52,506 nt of DNA from Halieaceae bacterium (GTDB lineage Bacteria; Pseudomonadota; Gammaproteobacteria; Pseudomonadales; Halieaceae). Position 1 is the stretch's first letter, and each line of letters starts with the position of its first letter. Shown here in pieces: positions 15,219 to 23,114 of the stretch. The DNA is taken from positions 101,569-154,074 of the forward strand of contig CACMGJ010000001.1 in the NCBI GenBank assembly GCA_902613175.1. The letters are read 5' to 3'. Below the pieces are notes generated by a model that saw only the letters and a list, made by a program, of their open reading frames with translations, did no database searches and was not told the DNA's origin. The position numbers and the translations under genes were made by a program.

Positions 15219-16436
15219 ATGGGATTTGAATTAAATGATCGGGTGATGGCGCTCAATGCGCAGTTACAAGCCTTCATGGATAAGCACATATACCCTCGAG
15301 AACACGATTGGCACGAGTGGTGTCTGGATCAATACAAGCTATGGACCACGCCGCCTTGGTACGACGAGTTACGTGCGCTGGCAAAGGAAGAGGGTCTATG
15401 GAACCTGTTTCTTCCCCACGAGTATCTGCCGTGGAGTCCTGGTTTAACTAATGTCGAAATTGCGCCGTTGTTTGAAACCATGAGCAAGGTGTCATGGGCG
15501 CAGTCGGTCTTCAACTGCAATGCCCCTGATCGGGGTAACATGGAAGTACTGGCTAAATACGGTACCGAGGCACAGCAAAAAGAATGACTCGGGCCCTTGC
15601 TGGCTGGTGAAATTCGAAGTGCCTACGCCATGACGGAGCCGCAGGTCGCCTCGAGTGATGCGACCAATATGGAGTTGGAAATAAAGCGTGACGGCGACGA
15701 GTACGTGCTTAACGGACGAAAGTGGTGGACCACGGATGCCGTGAATCCGCGTTGTAAAGTCATGCTGGTCATGGGTAAGTCAAATCCAGAGAACCCACGG
15801 CATCGTCAGCACTCGACGATCTTGGTTCCGCGACACACCCCTGGAATTAAGTTGGTTCGTGAGCTACGCGTCTTTGACTCACTTCACTCGCCTGCTGGCG
15901 AGGCAGAGCTGCTGTTTGAGGACGTGCGTGTGCCAGTGACCAATATGATTAAGGGCGAGGGCTGTGGTTTTGAAATCGCGCAAGGTCGTTTGGGCCCAGG
16001 GCGATTTCAATACGCGATGGGCTTCGTAGGTATGGCACAGCGCTGTCTCGAGCTCATGTGCTCCCGCGTTGAGGAGCGCGTAGCCTTAGGTGAGCCATTG
16101 ATCAAGAAAACGAGCGTGCAGCACGAGATCGCTCGTTGCCGCTGCGATATCGAGCAAGCGCGCCTACTAACCCTTCATGCGGCGCATGTTATGGATACGC
16201 AAGGTATGACGGCCGCACGACCGCTTATCAGCATGGTTAAGATCGTGGCGCCACAAATGGCGCAACAGGTAGCTGATCGAGCCATGCAGGTCTTTGGTGG
16301 TATGGGCGTCTGTCAGGATACGATGATTCCTGAAGTCTTCATGCTGGCGAGATTCTGCCGGATTGCCGATGGTCCCGATGAGGTGCACATGTCACAGCTC
16401 GGCAAAATGACTGTTCGGGAGATTAACGAGGGCTAA
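15219..16436 (+). pseudogene. Acyl-CoA dehydrogenase (ACAD10/11-like), interrupted by in-frame TGA
   Basis: From ATG 15219 (AAAAGGAAA site) the frame encodes an acyl-CoA dehydrogenase N-terminal helical domain to AQQKE, then TGA at 15585-15587, then LGPLLAGEIRSAYAMTEP in the same frame to 16436. Homologues have Trp where the TGA stands (KEWLxPLLxGEIRSAxAMTEP), so a TGG to TGA change is the simplest cause. The rest is intact: GRKWWTT, the FAD-binding half with QVFGGMGVCQDT, and IADGPDEVH near the end, the ACAD10/11-type signature that replaces the YEG of medium-chain enzymes. Full length would be 405 residues. Expected role: FAD-linked alpha,beta-oxidation of an unusual acyl-CoA. Confidence 0.85.
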
Positions 16437-16521
16437 AGTGATTAGGTGGGTAGGCGCGCTCACCTCAAGGGTCGGGCGCGCAGAATCTTGGGCTTAATTA
16501 CCCCTCAGAAATTAGGTCGTC

Positions 16522-17604
16522 CTAGGTAGCCGACCGCGCTACGACGTCAATGATGACCTGAGACACCTCTTTTGGACGCGTTTCCTGCAGGAAGTGCCCG
16601 GCACCTTTGATGGTGGTATGCGGCTGATCCTTTGTACCCGGAACCCGCTGTAAGAAGATGGCATCACCGCCTTTGGTGACAGGATCATCGTCGGCAAACG
16701 CGCAAACAAAAGGCTTATCAAAGGTGTCGAAAAATTCCCAAGCAAGTCGTTGCTGCTCGAGCGACGGTGATGTCGGTAACGACGGTACCTGGCTTGGCAT
16801 AGCACGCGGCCCCATCGTGAACTCGGGGCTCGGAAAAGGCGCTTCATAACCTTTGGCAACAGACGATGGTAGCGGCGCTCGCATGCCTAATTTGTGCAGA
16901 AGCGCCTTTGCGATTTTCATGAACGTCGGTTGTTGCTCGGTCATCATCGAGAGCATAAGTCCAATCGGTAGGTGTGCGGTTTCCCAACAGAACTTTTGCC
17001 AGACGGCGAAGATGCGTGCGGGGTTTGCTGCCTTGCCGCCCCATGACAGCGATCGCAGCTCTTTGGTCATGCTGAATAGCGTCGGTGTCGGCGCATTGGC
17101 GCGGTAGTCCTCAACTTCATCAACCATTGCTTGCGGCACGTCTGGGTTGTAAGGCAGGCCCGTATTGCCAATAACTACCTTATCAAAGCGCTCTGAGTGT
17201 GCGGCAATTAGTCTCAGCCCAATGAGTCCACCCCAGTCCTGACCAAAAAAGGTGAGTCCGGAGAAGTCATTTTGTTCCAACCAAGCACCCATCCATTCGA
17301 CTTGGCGCTCGTAAGTGTAGTCCTCGCGTGCTGCAGGCTTATCGCTCTTCCCATAGCCGACAAGGTCAGGGCAGATGACACGTAGACCGGCGGCTGTGAG
17401 ATAAGGAATCATTTTTCGGTAGAGATAACTCCACACGGGCTGTCCATGGATGCACAAGACGATGGCACCATCTCTAGGCCCTTCATCGATGTGATGGATT
17501 CTCATATCCTGACCGCCATGCGTTTTGATGGTCGTGTAGCGAGGCTCAAACGGATAGTCCGTCAGTCCCTCGAAGCAGCTGTCTGGGGTTCTTAAGATTT
17601 TCAT
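16522..17604 (-). CDS. Haloalkane dehalogenase-like alpha/beta hydrolase (HLD-I type)
   Basis: 360 residues from ATG 17604; an in-frame GTG six bases... upstream at 17611-17613 would add MVY. Catalytic landmarks follow HLD subfamily I: HGQPVWSYLYRKMIPYL with Trp58 after the oxyanion site, FFGQDWGGLIGLRL with nucleophile Asp123 and halide-binding Trp124, an acid in CAFADDDPVT, and the base His in GAGHFLQE. The order resembles DhlA-type enzymes, which hydrolyse carbon-halogen bonds to alcohols, but the protein is about 50 residues longer, mainly in a proline-rich insert in the cap (PLPSSVAKGYEAPFPSPEF). The activity is inferred; related epoxide or ester hydrolases share the fold. It is convergent with the acyl-CoA dehydrogenase gene. 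Confidence 0.8.
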   Translation of the reverse strand: MKILRTPDSCFEGLTDYPFEPRYTTIKTHGGQDMRIHHIDEGPRDGAIVLCIHGQPVWSYLYRKMIPYLTAAGLRVICPDLVGYGKSDKPAAREDYTYERQVEWMGAWLEQNDFSGLTFFGQDWGGLIGLRLIAAHSERFDKVVIGNTGLPYNPDVPQAMVDEVEDYRANAPTPTLFSMTKELRSLSWGGKAANPARIFAVWQKFCWETAHLPIGLMLSMMTEQQPTFMKIAKALLHKLGMRAPLPSSVAKGYEAPFPSPEFTMGPRAMPSQVPSLPTSPSLEQQRLAWEFFDTFDKPFVCAFADDDPVTKGGDAIFLQRVPGTKDQPHTTIKGAGHFLQETRPKEVSQVIIDVVARSAT

Positions 17605-17622
17605 ATACACCACCGATGTTTA

Positions 17623-17639
17623 TGTCACAGCTTATGACA
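17623..17639. promoter_or_regulatory. Imperfect operator-like inverted repeat upstream of the dehalogenase gene
   Basis: TGTCA and TGACA arms around a 7-base centre, 19 bases upstream of the dehalogenase ATG. The surrounding TATGTCAC octamer also occurs in the 25-base palindrome at 14024-14048, which may mean a shared regulator, though short arms make this weak. Confidence 0.25.
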
Positions 17640-17793
17640 ATATTTGCGATTTGACCAATCGAAGAACATGCATGCTCAGATCTAGTGGTGTGTGGGGAAC
17701 TACGCGTCAATTCATCAAGATAGACGTACGTTTGGGACGCTATGATGATTTGAAAACGCCGGGAGCGATGTGAATCCTTGCGTAATTCAATGA

Positions 17794-18255
17794 CTACAGT
17801 CTGATTCCCGAGCGTTGCACAACGGATTCCATCACCGGGTAACTTTTGGACTCTTGCACATTGGGAAGCTGGAGTAGCGAGCCAGCCAGCAGGTCCTTGT
17901 AGTGGGTCATGTCCTTTACCCGCGCTTTCACCAAGAAGTCGAACTCGCCGGAGACAAGGTGGCACTCTTCAACCTCGGGAATCAGTTCGATCGCGTCGGT
18001 AAATGTTTTAAAGGCGTCGCCGGCGGTGCGTTGCAAGGTCACTTGCACGAACACAAGTAAACCAGCATCCAATTTGGTGGGGGACAAGCGAGCGTAGTAG
18101 CCGGTTATTATCCCCTGACTTTCCAGACGTTTAATACGATCGGCACAGGGTGAAGCGGTGAGTCCAACGCGACGACCAATCTCAGCCACGTTCATTCTGC
18201 CGTCTTTCTGAAGCAACGATAGAATATTTCTATCGGTTTTTGACAGGGTTTCCAT
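17794..18255 (-). CDS. Lrp/AsnC-family regulator, likely controls alanine dehydrogenase
   Basis: 153 residues from ATG 18255 (AGGAG eight bases upstream; a TTG at 18261 is too close to that site). N-terminal AsnC helix-turn-helix: LSKTDRNILSLLQKDGRMNVAEIGRRVGLTASPCADRIKRLESQGIITGY in outline, then the RAM/ACT-like effector domain (FVQVTLQ, EVEECHLVSGEFDFLVKARVKD). It is divergent from ald with a 163-base shared promoter region, an arrangement well known for Lrp-family activators of alanine dehydrogenase that respond to alanine. Direct regulation of ald here is inferred from that context. Confidence 0.9.
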   Translation of the reverse strand: METLSKTDRNILSLLQKDGRMNVAEIGRRVGLTASPCADRIKRLESQGIITGYYARLSPTKLDAGLLVFVQVTLQRTAGDAFKTFTDAIELIPEVEECHLVSGEFDFLVKARVKDMTHYKDLLAGSLLQLPNVQESKSYPVMESVVQRSGIRL

Positions 18256-18418
18256 CGCCAAATCTCCTGCAGTGGTTTATTGAAAAATAGCGCATATAAA
18301 AAGTGGATTCCACTGTCTAAGATGCTAATTTAAAACAAATAAATTCGTAAATTGGTCTTATTATAGCGATATCGCCTGCTTGATTTAGAGGCTTCATCGA
18401 GTAGAAAGGTCAACCCTT

Positions 18419-19535
18419 ATGCGTATTGGCGTTCCAAAGGAAATCAAAAATCACGAGTACCGTGTGGGTCTCCCTCCTGCGGGTGTTGTTGAGTTGGTCA
18501 ACCATGGTCATGAGGTCATGATTGAGACGCACGCCGGAGAGGGTGCAGGCTTCTCAAATGAAAATTATGTCGCTGCCGGAGCGATCATTGTTGACGCGCC
18601 GGCAACGATTTTTGCCGAGTGCGACCTGATTGTTAAGGTGAAAGAGCCGCAGCCTGACGAATGTCGGCAATTGCGCCCTGGCCAATTGCTGTTCACGTAT
18701 CTTCATTTGGCCGCAGATCGGCAGCAAACCGATTTACTCATGGAGAGCGGAGCAACCTGCATTGCCTATGAAACGGTAGAGGGTGCGAATGGCGGATTGC
18801 CACTCTTGGCCCCCATGTCAGAGATCGCCGGTCGCCTGGCGACTCAGGCGGGTGGTGACTTTCTTAAGAAATCCAGTGGGGGCCGCGGTGTACTGCTCGG
18901 TGGAGTGCCCGGCGTTGCACCTGCCAAAGTTGTGGTCATCGGGGGGGGGTGTTGTAGGCACCAATGCGGCGCGTGTTGCGCAGGGTATGGGCGCGCGCGT
19001 TGTGGTTCTTGATCGTTCGCTTGATCGGCTGCGCTACCTCGATGACATCTTCATGGGACGCATCGAGACCGTCTGGTCGAGTGCCGCGGCACTCGAAGAG
19101 CAGGTAATAGATGCGGATTTGATCATAGGTGCTGTGCTCATTCCTGGTGCGGCTGCGCCAAAGTTAGTGAGCCGCGACCTGGTTTCCAAGCTTCAAAAGG
19201 GCAGTGTCATGGTGGACGTTGCGATCGATCAGGGCGGCTGCTTCGAGACATCTCGCGCAACGTCATACCAAGATCCTACTTATGAGGTTGACGGTGTTGT
19301 TCATTATTGCGTGGCAAATATGCCCGGTGGCGTGGCGCGAACGGCAACGCTGGCACTGACGAACGCAACACTTCCCTACGTCGTGCGCTTGGCCGATCAA
19401 GGGCTGGAAGCATTGCGAGGAGACGCGAGATTTGCGCTTGGCTTGAACGTGCACGTGGGTAAGTTGACGCACGTCGGTGTCGGGGAAGCGTTCAGTTTGG
19501 ATGCGGTATCACCGGCGGAAGCCCTGAATTCCTGA
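18419..19535 (+). pseudogene. ald: Alanine dehydrogenase, frameshifted in a run of nine G
   Basis: ATG 18419 opens MRIGVPKEIKNHEYRVGLPP, the alanine dehydrogenase/transhydrogenase N-terminal signature, with the expected Lys and His-region motifs (KVKEPQPDE, FTYLHLA). The frame is right up to VVVIGGG at the NAD-binding loop, then shifts in the G run 18941-18949. Removing one G restores VVVIGGGVVGTNAARVAQGMGARVVVLDRS and an intact second half to 19535, including DVAIDQGGC and NMPGGVARTAT. Corrected length is 371 residues, normal for Ald. The enzyme converts L-alanine to pyruvate and ammonia with NAD+. The shift lies in a homopolymer, so sequencing error, slippage variation and true inactivation are all possible. 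Confidence 0.9.
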
Positions 19536-19550
19536 GCTAATTCGCTATAG

Positions 19551-19564
19551 TTGAACTGGTTCAA
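19551..19564. promoter_or_regulatory. Inverted repeat and -10-like element before coq7
   Basis: TTGAAC-TG-GTTCAA is a perfect 6-base-arm inverted repeat ending 14 bases before the coq7 ATG. A TATAGT (19546-19551) abuts it, so the repeat would cover the transcription start. Candidate operator; no -35 box is convincing. Confidence 0.35.
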
Positions 19565-19578
19565 GACGGCGGCTAGCT

Positions 19579-20118
19579 ATGAATACAGTGTCCTTACAAT
19601 CTGCTTCAATCCTGCCTGCTCACCTTGCGGGCGAGATGCGCTCGAATCATGCAGGCGAGACCGGCGCGGTTTGGATTTACAAAGGTGTGCTGGCGATTTC
19701 GCGCGATGCTGAAATACGCGCCTTCGCAGAGCATCATCTGGCGACTGAGGAGACACATCTCGGTTTCTTTGAGGACTGGCTAAGGTCCCGTCAGAAAAGC
19801 CTGTTGTTACCCCTCTGGCGCCTGTCAGGGTTCGTTTTGGGTGCAGTCTCTGCGCTCGGCGGAGGAAATTGGGTCTACGCATCGATCGAAGCGGTTGAAA
19901 CCTTCGTTGTAAAACACTATGAGTCCCAGTTCGCGGCGCTGGAGGCCTACGGTGACGCGGCACTAACCGCAGCGATACATCAGTTCTGCAACGACGAGGC
20001 TGATCATCGTGATGAGGCTGGCGGGGAAGCGTACGGGCAATCAAGCCTGCTCAAGGCGTGGTGCTGGGTTGTGGGCTTTGGGTCGGAGCAAGCCGTCAAA
20101 ATCGCCCGTCGAATCTAA
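19579..20118 (+). CDS. coq7: 3-demethoxyubiquinol 3-hydroxylase (Coq7), ubiquinone biosynthesis
   Basis: 179 residues, diiron ferritin-like hydroxylase. Metal ligands are visible in the canonical spacing: GETGAVWIYKG with Glu27, EETHLGFFEDW with Glu57 and His60, the amphipathic membrane-binding middle, VETFVVKHYESQ with Glu107, and NDEADHRDEA with Glu140 and His143. Length is close to the bacterial Coq7 norm. It performs the C6 (penultimate) hydroxylation of demethoxyubiquinone, the step done by UbiF in E. coli, so the organism makes ubiquinone with the O2-dependent Coq7 route. It stands as a single gene between ald and the MFS-MatB pair. Confidence 0.92.
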   Translation: MNTVSLQSASILPAHLAGEMRSNHAGETGAVWIYKGVLAISRDAEIRAFAEHHLATEETHLGFFEDWLRSRQKSLLLPLWRLSGFVLGAVSALGGGNWVYASIEAVETFVVKHYESQFAALEAYGDAALTAAIHQFCNDEADHRDEAGGEAYGQSSLLKAWCWVVGFGSEQAVKIARRI

Positions 20119-20269
20119 TTCATAAGATAAGTAACACCTACGAGCGGGTGCACTTCCGACGGACAGGCACAACTGTTTCGTTTTATCATCGAGCCTATCA
20201 ATAGGTTGTTTGGTTAGCCCCATTTTTTCGGGCGCGAGCGGCAGCTGCAGGCAGAGCAAAGGAAACACC

Positions 20270-21586
20270 ATGAGTGCTGATTTGGTTCGATTACGCATCG
20301 ATGAAGGGCCCGTTGTGCCACTCATGTGGTTGGTTGTCTTGCTCGGGTTTCTACTGAATCTTGCTGACGGTATTGATGTCGTTGCCATGTCAGTAACGGC
20401 GCCCAGTGTGGCGGCTTCATGGGGTCTTGAGCGTGCGGCTTTAGGTCCATTATTTAGCGCAGCACTGTTTGGTATGGCTATTGGCGCGGCGGGTTTGGCG
20501 CCACTATCGGACCAGCTGGGCCGCCGTCTGTTGTTAGTGGCCGCGATGTTCCTCGTAGGTCTCAGCATGCTGGCCGTCAGTTGGATTGCGAGCACGGCTT
20601 CCGTCACCGTTTTTGCCATCCTTCGTTTCATTTCAGGTCTCGGTATCGGCGTGATATTTGGCAGTGCACCTGCGCTCGCTTCCGAGTTCATGCCAAGCCG
20701 CTACCGGAGTCTGGCCGTGTCACTGGTGGTTATGGGTTATCCCGTTGGGGCGGTACTGGCGGGCCCCATCGCCAATGCGTTGATTCCTGACTACGGCTGG
20801 ACCGCCGTATTTACGGCAGGCGGTATTCTGACCTTATTGATTGGCATCGTGACCTGGGCGTTATTACCCGAATCCCCCGAGTTTCTGGCGAGCCGCGCCG
20901 GTAACCACCCAGAGCGAGAGGTAGCGGTGAATGGTTTGTTAGCGCGCCTGAGCCGGGATGCGGTGACTGGTATGAGTGCTACTATAACGCAGCCCAGCGC
21001 GACGCCCGTTGCGCAGATACTGACAGCCGAGCGGCGTTTCCGAACGTTGGTGCTCTGGGCCATTTACTTCATGGGCTTCCTCACCATGTACTTCATGCTG
21101 TCGTGGATACCGACCTTGTTTGTGGATGCAGGCTATACCCGTGCGCAGGGCATTGAGGCGCTGACCGGATTCAATCTGGGCGCGATTCCAGGCATCTTGA
21201 TACTCGCTTTTCTCACCACGCGGTTACCGCTAGTGCCCTTACTTTCCCTTTTCTTTCTGTCAGCCGGGGGCGTATTAGCCTACGTCGGGTTAACCGAGCC
21301 TACTGCGCTGGGTAGCCTCATGACGCTGATGTTTATTGGTGGCGTGTTTCTACACGGCGGCTTTACTTGCCTCTACGCATTGGCCACACAGGCCTATCCG
21401 AGCGACGTGCGTGCCGCCGGCGTTGGTTGGGCAGCTGGGCTGGGAAGAACCGGTGCCATCGCATCGCCTTTGTTGGCGGCTGCCCTCATTTCTGCCGGCT
21501 GGGGTATGTACAGCCTGTTTCTCGGCTTCGCCTTGCCGCTGGTTATCGGCGGACTGCTGCTCTGGGTGTTTGCCGGTGAGCACTGA
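20270..21586 (+). CDS. MFS transporter, AAHS-like acid:proton symporter
   Basis: 438 residues from ATG 20270, which follows AAAGGAAA; the open frame further upstream lacks a site and is not membrane-like. Twelve hydrophobic segments are present. Family signs are LADGIDVVAMSVTAP in helix 1 (the Asp of the AAHS D-G-x-D motif), PLSDQLGRR in loop 2-3, and PESPEFLASR before the central loop. AAHS members (PcaK, BenK) import aromatic acids, and close relatives carry other carboxylates. Its last 11 bases overlap the start of the malonyl-CoA synthetase-like gene, so the two are coupled and the cargo is probably the acid that enzyme activates. Confidence 0.85.
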   Translation: MSADLVRLRIDEGPVVPLMWLVVLLGFLLNLADGIDVVAMSVTAPSVAASWGLERAALGPLFSAALFGMAIGAAGLAPLSDQLGRRLLLVAAMFLVGLSMLAVSWIASTASVTVFAILRFISGLGIGVIFGSAPALASEFMPSRYRSLAVSLVVMGYPVGAVLAGPIANALIPDYGWTAVFTAGGILTLLIGIVTWALLPESPEFLASRAGNHPEREVAVNGLLARLSRDAVTGMSATITQPSATPVAQILTAERRFRTLVLWAIYFMGFLTMYFMLSWIPTLFVDAGYTRAQGIEALTGFNLGAIPGILILAFLTTRLPLVPLLSLFFLSAGGVLAYVGLTEPTALGSLMTLMFIGGVFLHGGFTCLYALATQAYPSDVRAAGVGWAAGLGRTGAIASPLLAAALISAGWGMYSLFLGFALPLVIGGLLLWVFAGEH

Positions 21587-23072
21587 AACGGTGGCGTGGT
21601 TTCCAAGCCTGAACGAAGCAGGTGAGGCGATAGCGTTGGTTGACGGTGAGCGTCGTCTTACTTACACCGAGTTGAACGATGCGGTCATGCGCGTTGTTGC
21701 GGGCTTACTGGACGGTGAGGATTCATTAAAAGAAGAGCGCGTGGCGTTCCTCTATCCCGCGAGCTTTGATTACGCGGCACTGATTATTGGTGTTGTGGCG
21801 GTAGGTGGTATTGCCGTTCCTCTCAGTGTTCACGCGAGTGCAGGCGAGCTGTCGCACTGTCTGTCGGTTGCCGGAGTGAGGCGACTCCTTCTCCCCAGTG
21901 AGATGCGCTCGGGAGCTCTCGATGCCGTCTGTGAAGCACTCGGGGTTGAGCAGCTTGCTGTGGGAGACCTCCCGGATGCGCAAGTACCAAACGTATTGCC
22001 CCTTGCGGCTGAGCAGGGTGCGCTCATTGTTTTCACCAGCGGCACAACCGGTAAACCCAAAGGTGTGGTTCACACGGTCGCCAGCGTCTCGGCAATGGTG
22101 ACCTCGCTGATTGAGGCCTGGGGCTGGGAACCAACGGATGTCATTCCACTATTTCTGCCGCTCCATCACGTCCACGGCATCGTCAATATTTTGCTCTGTG
22201 CGTTGTGGCGAGGTGCCACGGTCGATCTGTACGCGCGCTTTGATGCTGAGCAGGTGTGTCACAAGGTGGCGAACGATCGCTACTCGGTCTTTATGGCGGT
22301 GCCGACCATCTACGTCAAACTCATTGCCTATCTAAAGACATTGGATGAAGCAACGCGTGACCAAGTTACCGAGGGCTTCGCCAATATGCGTCTCAACGTC
22401 TCGGGCTCTGCTGCCTGCCCGGTGCCGCTCTTTGACGAGTGGGAAACGCTGACATCTCAGCGCTTCCTTGAGCGTTATGGCATGACCGAGTTGGGTATGG
22501 CCCTGTCCAACCCCTACGAGGGTGAGCGCCGGCCAGGCCATGTAGGGCAACCCTTGCCCGGTGTTGTGATTAAACGTGTCAGCGAGAGTGGAGAGGACAT
22601 TACTGATCCCACGACGCCCGGTGAATTGGCGGTGAAAAGCCGCACCGCCTTCAGAGAGTATTGGGGTAACCCTGAATCCACCGCTAAGGCGTTTGCCGAT
22701 GGCTGGTTCTTGACGGGCGATATTGCAGTCATTGATGAAGGCGCCTATCGCATCTTGGGGCGCGCCTCCATCGACATCATCAAATCGGGTGGTTACAAGC
22801 TCTCTGCCCTCGAGATTGAGGCCACGTTGCTTGAGCACCCTGATGTCAGCGAAGTAGCCGTGATTGGCGTTCCGGATGATGAATGGGGTGAAATTGTTGC
22901 CGCCGCTGTTGTTCTGGCCAATCTCGTGTCCGAGGACAGCCTCGCGCAGTGGTCACGCGAGCGTATGAGCAGCTATAAGGTCCCTCGAAAGTGGATTTTC
23001 ACCGATGCTTTGCCGCGCAACGCGCTCGGTAAAGTGACCAAGCCATCACTCAGTACCTGGTTTGAGGGGTAG
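21576..23072 (+). CDS. Malonyl-CoA synthetase-like acyl-CoA ligase (MatB/ACSF3 type)
   Basis: GTG at 21576 gives 498 residues starting MSTETVAWFPSLNEAGEAIALV; the longer open frame upstream lies over the transporter gene and does not resemble a ligase. ANL-superfamily motifs: IVFTSGTTGKPKGVVHT (P-loop A3), LPLHHVHGIVNILL, ERYGMTELGMALSNPYEG, GWFLTGDIA, and IKSGGYKLSALEIE, with the C-terminal NALGKVTK lysine. The RYGMTExGMxxSNPYxGxRxPGxVGxPLPGV block is characteristic of malonyl-CoA synthetases, which convert malonate, CoA and ATP to malonyl-CoA. Other dicarboxylates such as methylmalonate are possible. Coupled to the MFS gene by overlap; dinB follows after 42 bases. Confidence 0.83.
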   Translation: MSTETVAWFPSLNEAGEAIALVDGERRLTYTELNDAVMRVVAGLLDGEDSLKEERVAFLYPASFDYAALIIGVVAVGGIAVPLSVHASAGELSHCLSVAGVRRLLLPSEMRSGALDAVCEALGVEQLAVGDLPDAQVPNVLPLAAEQGALIVFTSGTTGKPKGVVHTVASVSAMVTSLIEAWGWEPTDVIPLFLPLHHVHGIVNILLCALWRGATVDLYARFDAEQVCHKVANDRYSVFMAVPTIYVKLIAYLKTLDEATRDQVTEGFANMRLNVSGSAACPVPLFDEWETLTSQRFLERYGMTELGMALSNPYEGERRPGHVGQPLPGVVIKRVSESGEDITDPTTPGELAVKSRTAFREYWGNPESTAKAFADGWFLTGDIAVIDEGAYRILGRASIDIIKSGGYKLSALEIEATLLEHPDVSEVAVIGVPDDEWGEIVAAAVVLANLVSEDSLAQWSRERMSSYKVPRKWIFTDALPRNALGKVTKPSLSTWFEG

Positions 23073-23114
23073 GTCTTCGGTGGCCGCCTTCACGTCTGAC
23101 TGAGTCGAACCACG

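Noticed and set aside
12141-15587. Stop-codon recoding (read-through of TAG and TGA) as a property of the organism
   Set aside because: Both codons act as normal terminators for other genes in the window, and a third lesion is an indel, so a changed code does not fit. No selenocysteine element or selenoprotein family is involved.
21336-21575. Longer N-terminus for the malonyl-CoA synthetase
   Set aside because: The extra 80 codons lie wholly inside the MFS gene in another frame, are Cys/Trp-rich shadow sequence, and the ligase homology begins at the GTG at 21576.
23073-23114. LexA/SOS box before dinB
   Set aside because: No CTGT-N8-ACAG-type sequence in the 42-base gap.
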